Of a DNA stretch of 7,433 nucleotides, positions 1-5,277 are shown one piece after another (the stretch's first letter is position 1; every line of letters starts with the position of its first letter). Source of the DNA: JAAZMF01 sp036786445 (GTDB lineage: Bacteria; Bacillota; Limnochordia; DTU087). The notes beneath the pieces are model-generated. The model was not told the DNA's origin. It did not search any database and was given only the letters and a program-made list of their open reading frames with translations. Location of the stretch: contig DAIQRD010000113.1 in NCBI GenBank assembly GCA_036786445.1, positions 1 to 7,433 on the forward strand. Reading direction: 5' to 3'. The position numbers and the translations under genes were made by a program.

Positions 1-1
1 A

Positions 2-78
2 TGGCCCGCCCGGTAGGACTCGAACCTACGGCCTTCTGATTCGAAGTCAGACACTCTATCCAGCTGAGCTACGGGCGG
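2..78 (-). tRNA. tRNA-Arg, anticodon TCG
   Basis: Read on the minus strand this folds as a complete cloverleaf. The acceptor stem is CCGCCCG/CGGGCGG (7 perfect pairs), the discriminator is G and the 3' CCA is encoded in the DNA. The D arm contains AGCTCAGCTGGATAGAG, the anticodon stem is TCTGA/TCAGA around the loop CTTCGAA (anticodon TCG), and the T arm is GTAGG TTCGAGT CCTAC. It decodes CGA and possibly other CGN codons, depending on U34 modification. It lies 82 bases beyond the rpoB stop, where rpoC would normally be expected, and has its own promoter-like sequence just upstream. Confidence 0.97.
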
Positions 79-97
79 ATTTCGCTTGCCAGGTCAT

Positions 98-126
98 ATT
101 GTACCACAAACATAGCAGCGAAACAA
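98..126 (-). promoter_or_regulatory. Probable sigma-A-type promoter of tRNA-Arg
   Basis: On the minus strand a TACAAT -10 (98-103) preceded by TGG (extended -10, TGn) lies 17 bp downstream of TTGTTT (121-126), a weak -35. Transcription would start near position 91, about 12 bases before the tRNA. The -10 and spacing are good and the -35 matches only 3 of 6. It suggests that the tRNA is transcribed separately from rpoB, although no terminator is visible between them. Confidence 0.6.
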
Positions 127-160
127 CCAGCCAAAATTCAAAAGACCGCGATCATCCATG

Positions 161-3100
161 TTAATCCTGTCCACTTGCCTTATCCACATCCGGGGCAGGA
201 ACGTCAATACCCAGTTCTCTGGCAATTCGACTGACATCCTCTTCGGGTTCCTCAATCTCTATTTCCTCAGATTCGGAGAAAACTCGAACATCGATGCCAA
301 TACTCTGAAGCTCCTTGAGCAAGACTCGGAAGGACTCAGGTACACCCGGTTCCGGTATATTCTCGCCCTTGACAATGGCCTCATAGGCCTTTACCCGACC
401 CCGCACATCGTCAGATTTAATCGTCAACATTTCCTGTAGAGTATAGGCTGCTCCATAGGCCTCTAAGGCCCACACCTCCATTTCCCCAAACCTCTGGCCA
501 CCGAATTGAGCCTTGCCACCTAGTGGTTGCTGAGTCACCAAGGAATAAGGGCCAGTAGAGCGGGCATGGATCTTATCATCGATCAGGTGAGTCAATTTCA
601 GCATGTAGATATAGCCTACAGTTATTTCATTATCAAAGGCTTCCCCAGTGCGCCCGTCATAGAGGGTGGCCTTGCCGGTCCTAGGCAAACCAGCTTTCTC
701 AAGCATGGAGGTTATGTCATCCTCCTGTGCACCATCAAAGATAGGGGTAGCCACCTTTATGCCCAATTGTGATGCCGCCCAACCTAGGTGGGTTTCCAGT
801 ACCTGCCCAATGTTCATGCGAGAGGGTACTCCCAGGGGATTAAGGACGATATCAACGGATCTGCCATCTGGCATGAAGGGCATATCCTCCTCCGGCAGGA
901 TCCTGGCAACGACTCCTTTGTTGCCATGGCGACCGGCCATCTTGTCGCCCACAGATACCTTCCGCTTTTGAGCAAGGTAGACCCGTACGAATTGCTCCAC
1001 ACCTGGCCGCAGCTCGTCCCCGTTTTCCCGGGAAAAGACCTGCACGTCTACTACTATGCCACCCTTACCGTTGGGCACCCGCAAGGAAGTATCCCTTACT
1101 TCCCGAGCCTTCTGACCAAAGATAGCCCGCAGCAGCCGCTCCTCGGCAGTCAGTTCCGTTTCCCCTTTCGGAGTCACTTTGCCTACCAAGATGTCACCAG
1201 GCCTTACTTCAGCACCGACCCGTATGATGCCCCTACTATCTAGATCCTTTAGAGCCTGCTCTCCCGCATTGGGTATATCCCCTGTGATTTCCTCTGCACC
1301 CAATTTCGTATCAAGAGCTTGTATCTCATATTCCTCGATGTGAATAGACGTCAAAACATCGTCCTTGACCAAACGCTCACTGATTAGAATAGCGTCTTCG
1401 TAATTGTAGCCCTCCCAAGACATAAAGGCTACCAGGAGATTGCGACCCAAAGCCAACTCACCTTTGTCGGTTGCCGGTCCATCAGCAATCACGTCGCCAG
1501 CTTCAACACGCATACCTTTGCTCACAAGGGGCCGCTGGTTGACACAAGTGCCTTGGTTAGAGCGCTCGAATTTCTCCAGCCAATATGCGTCTCGTTGGCC
1601 GCTATCGGTATGAATAACTATCTCCTTGCCATTCACGCTTTCCACTCGACCTGGCCTCTTGGCGATGGCTAGTACCCCAGAATCCCGTGCCGCCTTACCC
1701 TCCATACCTGTTCCCACAAAAGGCGCTTCCGGGGCAAGCAGGGGCACTGCTTGGCGCTGCATATTGGAGCCCATCAACGCTCTAGATGCGTCATCATTCT
1801 CCAAGAACGGAATCAGGCCAGTAGTTACACTGACGAGCTGCTTAGGGGAAACATCCATCCAATCTATCTGCTCTGAAGGTGCCAGAAGAATTCTGTCCAT
1901 ATAGCGGGCCGTAACCTTCTGATTAACGAAATGGCCTTCATCGTCCAGCATCTCGTTAGCCTGAGCAACGGCATAGTTGTCCTCTTCATCGGCGGTTAGA
2001 TAGTGCACTTTATCAGTAATGCGGCCATCAATAACCTGACGATAGGGCGTTTCAATAAATCCGTATTCATTGATCCTAGCGTAGCTACAAAGGGAACCAA
2101 TTAAGCCAATACTAGGCCCTTCCGGAGTCTCAATGGGACACATGCGTCCATAGTGAGAGTGATGTACATCTCGCACCTCAAATCCCGCTCGCTGCCGGGA
2201 GAGACCACCGGGCCCCAGGGCAGATAGACGCCGCTTATGGGTCAGCTCTGCCAAAGGATTGGTTTGATCCATAAACTGTGATAGCTGACTGCTGCCAAAA
2301 AACTGATTAATAGCAGCCACGACAGGTCTGTTGTTGATCAGGGCCCTGGGGGTAATGTTGTCCACATCTTGGATACTCATTCGCTCCCGCACAACCCTTG
2401 CCATCCGGGCTAGTCCAATCCGAAATTGGTTCTGGAGCAGCTCTCCCACGGTCTTGATCCGGCGATTCCCCAGATGATCAATATCATCAACGTGGCCAAT
2501 ACCATCCATGAGATTGAAGAGACAACCCACTGCCGCTGCCACATCCTGGGGTGTAAGGATTCGTACATCCGCGGCAGGCTCACCATTACCGATGATCTTG
2601 AGCTCCCGATCACCTTTGCCTCTAATATATACTCCATCGGGCTTGGCTGCAGCAATGCGCTCCACTAGCCGGCGATCCAATCTGGTCCCAGCTTCCACCA
2701 GGATCTCCCCGGTTTCAGGGTGAGCAACCGGTCGTGTCACAAGCTTCTCCTGCAAACGCCTGCTAATACCCATTCTCTTGTTGATCTTGTACCTGCCCAC
2801 TGCCGCTAAATCATAACGACCCTGGTTACCGAAGGTACTGTTAAAGAGACTCCGTGCTGACTCTTGAGTAGGTAGCTCACCTGGCCTTAGCCGATTGTGA
2901 ATTTCCATGAGAGCTTGCTCTTCAGATTCTGTTCTATCTTTGTCTAGAGTTGGACCCAGTGCTATACTGTCATGAAAGAGCTCTGTCAACTGAGCATTGG
3001 TTCCGAAACCCATGGCCCGCAACAACACAGTCACAGGCAGTTTCCGAGTCCGGTCAATCCGGACATACGCAACGTCGTTAACGTCAGTCTCAAACTCAAG

Positions 3101-3637
3101 CCATGCGCCCCGATCAGGGATCAAGTTGGCAGTATACAAGAGTTTCCCGCTAGTATGCATATCACTTCCGTAGTATACGCCAGGTGAACGCACCAGCTGA
3201 CTGACGACCACCCTTTCAGCCCCGTTTATGACAAAAGTACCTCGCTCTGTCATGATGGGGAACTCTCCCAAGAAGACATCCTGCTCTTTCACTTCACCCG
3301 TTGCTTTGTTAATCAAACGTGCCCGCAAATTGAGCGGTACTGCATAGCTCAAATCTCTTTTCTTACACTCGTTCGCCGGATACTCCGGCTCGCCTAGGGA
3401 ATGCCTGACAAATTCCAAAATCAGATTTCCGGTAAAATCTACTACGGGAGAAGTATCTTCGAGGGCTTCCGCAAGGCCCTCATTGATGAACCAAATATAA
3501 GGATCTCGTTGAATATCGATGAGGTTAGGCATCTCGTATACTTCATGGATCCTGCCGAAACTAGTCCGTTGCTGCCTCTCACCCGTTTGTGTTATCACAG
3601 CCAAAGCATCAACCTCTCCTTCCGGTCTTACTCCCAT
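161..3637 (-). CDS. rpoB: DNA-directed RNA polymerase subunit beta (RpoB)
   Basis: This is the beta subunit of RNA polymerase, which forms one side of the active-site cleft and most of the rifampicin pocket. The chosen product is 1158 aa, close to Firmicute beta subunits (about 1190). Visible landmarks, numbered from the chosen start, are DFTGNLILEF near 67, the rifampicin region 448-478 (starting GSSQLSQFMDQ), PIETPEGP at about 501-508, NYEDAI 745-750, GDKMAGRHGNKG 897-908, HARSTGPYSLVTQQPLGGKA from 1024, and an acidic C-terminal tail. The frame stays open upstream to 3778, but the ATG at 3637 is preferred. It follows an AGGGAGAGG Shine-Dalgarno, and homology begins just after it (RIHEVYEMPNLIDIQ), whereas the extra 47 residues resemble nothing in the family and cover the leader hairpins. 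Rifampicin-contact residues in the core region are wild type, but the position equivalent to E. coli Asn568 is Ser509. The context is odd: no rplL before it and no rpoC directly after it. Confidence 0.98.
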   Translation of the reverse strand: MGVRPEGEVDALAVITQTGERQQRTSFGRIHEVYEMPNLIDIQRDPYIWFINEGLAEALEDTSPVVDFTGNLILEFVRHSLGEPEYPANECKKRDLSYAVPLNLRARLINKATGEVKEQDVFLGEFPIMTERGTFVINGAERVVVSQLVRSPGVYYGSDMHTSGKLLYTANLIPDRGAWLEFETDVNDVAYVRIDRTRKLPVTVLLRAMGFGTNAQLTELFHDSIALGPTLDKDRTESEEQALMEIHNRLRPGELPTQESARSLFNSTFGNQGRYDLAAVGRYKINKRMGISRRLQEKLVTRPVAHPETGEILVEAGTRLDRRLVERIAAAKPDGVYIRGKGDRELKIIGNGEPAADVRILTPQDVAAAVGCLFNLMDGIGHVDDIDHLGNRRIKTVGELLQNQFRIGLARMARVVRERMSIQDVDNITPRALINNRPVVAAINQFFGSSQLSQFMDQTNPLAELTHKRRLSALGPGGLSRQRAGFEVRDVHHSHYGRMCPIETPEGPSIGLIGSLCSYARINEYGFIETPYRQVIDGRITDKVHYLTADEEDNYAVAQANEMLDDEGHFVNQKVTARYMDRILLAPSEQIDWMDVSPKQLVSVTTGLIPFLENDDASRALMGSNMQRQAVPLLAPEAPFVGTGMEGKAARDSGVLAIAKRPGRVESVNGKEIVIHTDSGQRDAYWLEKFERSNQGTCVNQRPLVSKGMRVEAGDVIADGPATDKGELALGRNLLVAFMSWEGYNYEDAILISERLVKDDVLTSIHIEEYEIQALDTKLGAEEITGDIPNAGEQALKDLDSRGIIRVGAEVRPGDILVGKVTPKGETELTAEERLLRAIFGQKAREVRDTSLRVPNGKGGIVVDVQVFSRENGDELRPGVEQFVRVYLAQKRKVSVGDKMAGRHGNKGVVARILPEEDMPFMPDGRSVDIVLNPLGVPSRMNIGQVLETHLGWAASQLGIKVATPIFDGAQEDDITSMLEKAGLPRTGKATLYDGRTGEAFDNEITVGYIYMLKLTHLIDDKIHARSTGPYSLVTQQPLGGKAQFGGQRFGEMEVWALEAYGAAYTLQEMLTIKSDDVRGRVKAYEAIVKGENIPEPGVPESFRVLLKELQSIGIDVRVFSESEEIEIEEPEEDVSRIARELGIDVPAPDVDKASGQD

Positions 3638-3640
3638 GCT

Positions 3641-3677
3641 GCCTCTCCCTGAAGACTTATGATCTAGTTCTGGAGGC
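3641..3677 (-). promoter_or_regulatory. Hairpin able to sequester the rpoB Shine-Dalgarno
   Basis: On the minus strand GCCTC (3673-3677) is perfectly complementary to GAGGC (3641-3645), which is part of the rpoB Shine-Dalgarno region. An extra C-G pair and GAA/TTC (3668-3670 with 3651-3653) can stack inside, across small bulges. The stem is short and imperfect, so it would be a weak translational block at most. The 5' arm begins immediately after the stop codon of the leader ORF, where a terminating ribosome would prevent pairing. Confidence 0.4.
3642..3650 (-). promoter_or_regulatory. Shine-Dalgarno that decides the rpoB start
   Basis: On the minus strand AGGGAGAGG ends four bases before the ATG at 3637. 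No other in-frame start in the long open frame has both a Shine-Dalgarno and homology immediately downstream. The in-frame ATG at 3706 lies inside the leader hairpin. Confidence 0.8.
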
Positions 3678-3716
3678 CTACAGCAGAAAAAGGAGATTAA
3701 ATCCATGCCTGAGCAT
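3678..3716 (-). CDS. Candidate 12-residue leader peptide upstream of rpoB
   Basis: The ORF reads MLRHGFNLLFLL followed by TAG. It starts at an ATG six bases after the AAGGAG core of AAGGAGAGGTCC, a near-perfect Shine-Dalgarno with good spacing. Five of its twelve residues are leucine, four of them in the last five codons. The ORF spans both inner arms and the 3' outer arm of the terminator-like hairpin, so translation would disrupt that hairpin. Its stop codon sits directly before the arm that can mask the rpoB Shine-Dalgarno. This layout is typical of leader peptides, but an ORF this short could arise by chance. No known family was recognised. Confidence 0.35.
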   Translation of the reverse strand: MLRHGFNLLFLL

Positions 3717-3728
3717 GGACCTCTCCTT
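3687..3728 (-). terminator. Terminator-like hairpin in the rpoB leader (possible attenuator)
   Basis: On the minus strand the outer stem AAGGAGA/TCTCCTT (3722-3728 with 3690-3696) and the inner stem TCCATGC/GCATGGA (3713-3719 with 3702-3708) enclose a TCAG loop. They are separated by a GG/TTTAA internal loop, and a run of five Ts follows (3687-3691). It lies between the rpoB promoter and the rpoB start, so if it terminates it must be conditional. It could instead act by hiding the leader-ORF Shine-Dalgarno, which is in its 5' arm. The internal loop and short T run make it a moderate rather than a strong terminator. Confidence 0.55.
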
Positions 3729-3857
3729 ACTATGTGACAGTACAGATAATATTTAAATAATTGACCCCGTCCGAACAAAGAAGACCTTAGACTGATAGGT
3801 TCCTAGTAAAGTAGTCAGATGATATAACCACCGTGTAGCACTTGAACGTGGGGATAA

Positions 3858-3887
3858 ATTATACCACGGAAACCCCCTGCTTGTCAA
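3858..3887 (-). promoter_or_regulatory. Strong sigma-A promoter driving rpoB
   Basis: On the minus strand TTGACA (3882-3887) and TATAAT (3858-3863) are both perfect consensus hexamers, separated by 18 bp. The -10 is preceded by TGG, giving an extended -10. The -35 begins three bases after the stop codon of the DUF2508 gene. Transcription should start near 3851, giving a leader of about 214 nt. This makes rpoB a transcription unit of its own, whatever read-through arrives from the dnaX-recR operon. Confidence 0.9.
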
Positions 3888-3890
3888 TGG

Positions 3891-4154
3891 CTACGTGCGG
3901 GATGCGCGGGCTTTATTGAGCAGGTACACGTATTTTCTTTCCGCAGCCTCAATGGAGTAAACTGCATAGTCCACTAGAGCAGGATCCACGACATTATCAA
4001 AAAAAGATTTGGCATTTACCCACTCTTGCCGAGCCTGTTCGACAACTAGTTCGAGACTGTCACCAAGATCCTCTTCTACGATGTCATCTCTATCCACCAA
4101 GGAGAACTGGGTCTGAACACTCTTCCATAGGTCCTGAAAGAACTCCCTCGCCAC
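3891..4154 (-). CDS. DUF2508 family protein (YaaL-like)
   Basis: This is a small, probably cytoplasmic, helical protein of 87 aa with no signal peptide or membrane segment. From the chosen start, the conserved core typical of DUF2508/YaaL proteins is visible: a tryptophan at 45, FFDNVVDPALVDYAVY at 51-66 and AERKYVYLLNKAR at 71-83. The family has no established function. It is assigned from this C-terminal pattern and from its place after recR, where yaaL lies in Bacillus. The start is a judgement. An ATG at 4169 gives 92 aa but has no Shine-Dalgarno, whereas the GTG at 4154 follows GGAGGG by seven bases. The 133 bases between it and recR hold no convincing promoter or terminator, so co-transcription with recR is likely. 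Confidence 0.85.
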   Translation of the reverse strand: MAREFFQDLWKSVQTQFSLVDRDDIVEEDLGDSLELVVEQARQEWVNAKSFFDNVVDPALVDYAVYSIEAAERKYVYLLNKARASRT

Positions 4155-4161
4155 AGGATAT

Positions 4162-4167
4162 CCCTCC
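4162..4167 (-). promoter_or_regulatory. Shine-Dalgarno favouring the GTG start of the DUF2508 gene
   Basis: GGAGGG on the minus strand lies seven bases before the GTG at 4154. It overlaps codons 2-3 of the alternative ATG start at 4169, so the two starts are mutually exclusive readings. The GTG is preferred. Confidence 0.65.
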
Positions 4168-4287
4168 ATAGATTTCTTGGATCATCACCATTGCTATGAT
4201 CAGTCTATCCTTGGAGAGAAGAATTTATTCCAAAAATTAGGAGTTCTCCCGAGAGCTCTCTTCTGTTCAACGACACGACGTACTACA

Positions 4288-4887
4288 TCATACCTCTCGC
4301 CGACCTTCCAATGCCTTAGCAAGGGTAACTTCATCCACGTACTCCAGATCGCCCCCCACGGGCATGCCATGGGCCATCCTGGTTACCTTTACTCCTAGAG
4401 GTTTTAGCAGGCGAGCCAGATACATAGCTGTCGCCTCTCCTTCAACGTTGGGGTCTGTGGCCAAAATGATCTCCTGAACTCTATCATCTCTCAGCCTCTC
4501 CAGGAGTTCTTTCACCTTTATGTCTCCGGGTCCAATGCCATCAATTGGTGAAATTGCCCCATGGAGCACATGGTAAAGACCCTTGAACTCCCTGGTTCGC
4601 TCTATAGCTATGACATCTTTGGGTTCCTCTACCACACAGATCATGCTACCATCCCTGCCTCCCGAACTGCATAAGCGACAGGGGTTTTCTTCGGTGAGGT
4701 TGCTGCAAATCGAGCAGTAGATGATCTTCTCTTTTGCCTCAACAATGGCTTCGGCTAGGCTTTCCGCGTTAGCCTTGCTTCCGCTGATAATGTAAAATGC
4801 TAGCCTCTGAGCTGTCTTGGGTCCAATACCGGGTAGCTTAGCCAGCTCTTCTACCAAGCGGGCCATGGGCCTTGCATATAAGGACAT
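4288..4887 (-). CDS. recR: Recombination mediator protein RecR
   Basis: RecR works with RecO (and RecF) to load RecA on SSB-coated single-stranded DNA during gap repair. The 199-aa product matches the usual length (198 in Bacillus subtilis). Domains in order are an N-terminal helix-hairpin-helix with LAKLPGIGPKTAQRLA (15-30), a four-cysteine zinc finger (Cys58, Cys61, Cys70, Cys73), a Toprim domain (about 81-175) with the acidic motif ATDPNVEGEATA (143-154), and a C-terminal MAHGMPVGGDLEYVDEVTL segment (171-189). All hallmark residues are present. The ATG at 4887 follows an AAAGGAGAT Shine-Dalgarno with slightly long spacing (about 11 bases). It follows ebfC with a 66-bp gap, as in many Firmicutes. 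Confidence 0.98.
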   Translation of the reverse strand: MSLYARPMARLVEELAKLPGIGPKTAQRLAFYIISGSKANAESLAEAIVEAKEKIIYCSICSNLTEENPCRLCSSGGRDGSMICVVEEPKDVIAIERTREFKGLYHVLHGAISPIDGIGPGDIKVKELLERLRDDRVQEIILATDPNVEGEATAMYLARLLKPLGVKVTRMAHGMPVGGDLEYVDEVTLAKALEGRREV

Positions 4888-4916
4888 GTTCTTTCTATCT
4901 CCTTTGCGTCATTGGC

Positions 4917-4948
4917 AACGCCTTTCATCTCCCTACTGAAACGGCGTC
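4917..4948 (-). other. Imperfect hairpin between ebfC and recR
   Basis: On the minus strand GACGCC (4943-4948) pairs with GGCGTT (4917-4922, one G-U). After a single bulged G, TTTC (4938-4941) pairs with GAAA (4923-4926), leaving an 11-base loop. No T run follows, so it is not an intrinsic terminator. It may be an RNA processing or stability element in the operon message, or chance. Confidence 0.35.
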
Positions 4949-4953
4949 TATCC

Positions 4954-5277
4954 CTAGAAAAGCCCGCCGGGCAAACCGGGAATATTCAGGCCCCCAGCCA
5001 CTTTTTCCATTTCCGAAGCACTCATGTCCTGAGCCATGCGAATGGCCTCATTAGTCGCTGCCATCACAAGATCTTGTAGCATCTCCAAATCGTCGGGATC
5101 AACAGCTGCCGGCTCTATGGCTATCTCTTTGATCTCCAAATGCCCGGTAATCACCACCCGCACTACGCCCCCGCCGGCAGTGGCTTCCACTGTCTTATTT
5201 CCCAATTCTTCTTGTACTCGGGCCATATCCGTCTGCATCTTCTGCACTTGCTTCATCATCTTTTGCATGTTTTTCAC
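4954..5277 (-). CDS. ebfC: YbaB/EbfC family nucleoid-associated protein
   Basis: This 107-aa protein belongs to the small dimeric DNA-binding YbaB/EbfC family, usually encoded directly downstream of dnaX and upstream of recR, as here. The N-terminal helix is rich in Met, Lys and Gln (KNMQKMMKQVQKMQTDM). Next come the family's beta-strand region with AGGGVVRVVITG (34-45), the motif DPDDLEMLQDLVMAATNEA (60-78) and a glycine-rich tail (GGLNIPGLPGGLF). Translation most likely starts at the GTG at 5277. That codon overlaps the dnaX stop in a GTGA tetranucleotide and lies eight bases after AGGAG, which implies translational coupling to dnaX. An ATG three codons downstream is the alternative start. 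Confidence 0.95.
   Translation of the reverse strand: MKNMQKMMKQVQKMQTDMARVQEELGNKTVEATAGGGVVRVVITGHLEIKEIAIEPAAVDPDDLEMLQDLVMAATNEAIRMAQDMSASEMEKVAGGLNIPGLPGGLF

Larger units (their letters stand above)
3638..3851 (-). other. rpoB 5' leader RNA (untranslated region)
   Basis: This stretch of about 214 bases lies between the predicted transcription start (near 3851) and the rpoB ATG. It holds no long gene of its own. Its 3' half is highly structured: a terminator-like hairpin (3687-3728), a 12-codon ORF (3678-3716) and a hairpin that can mask the rpoB Shine-Dalgarno (3641-3677). Its 5' half contains only weak short inverted repeats. A pyrimidine stretch TCTTCTT on the minus strand (3778-3784) can pair with the 5' arm of the terminator (AAGGAGA, one G-U pair), so it is a candidate anti-terminator. 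No T-box sequence or known riboswitch core was recognised. Confidence 0.6.

Noticed and set aside
79..160. Intrinsic terminator after rpoB
   Set aside because: No stem followed by a T run is visible between the rpoB stop and the tRNA-Arg promoter, so none is annotated. Termination may be elsewhere or factor-dependent.
788..1243. 151-codon open frame on the plus strand inside rpoB, with other plus-strand frames across rpoB, recR and dnaX
   Set aside because: These are antisense to highly conserved coding sequence, have no recognisable family and no convincing ribosome binding site. They are shadows of the real genes.
2204..2296. Natural rifampicin-resistance signature in the core rifampicin region of RpoB
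   Set aside because: Residues equivalent to E. coli Gln513, Asp516, His526, Arg529, Ser531 and Leu533 are all wild type. Only the more distant Asn568 equivalent differs.
3638..3778. N-terminal extension of rpoB to the ATG at 3778 (47 more residues)
   Set aside because: The extra residues have no resemblance to RpoB, run through the leader hairpins and lack a Shine-Dalgarno at 3778. The ATG at 3637 has a strong one, and family similarity begins shortly after it.
3638..3851. T-box or known riboswitch in the rpoB leader
   Set aside because: No T-box consensus (the AGGGUGGNACCGCG type) or other riboswitch core that I recognise is present.
4155..4287. Terminator or promoter between recR and the DUF2508 gene
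   Set aside because: GAGAGCTCTC and GGAGAACTCC repeats lie before a TAATTTTT stretch, but the possible stems have two-base loops or mismatches. No promoter with two acceptable hexamers was found.
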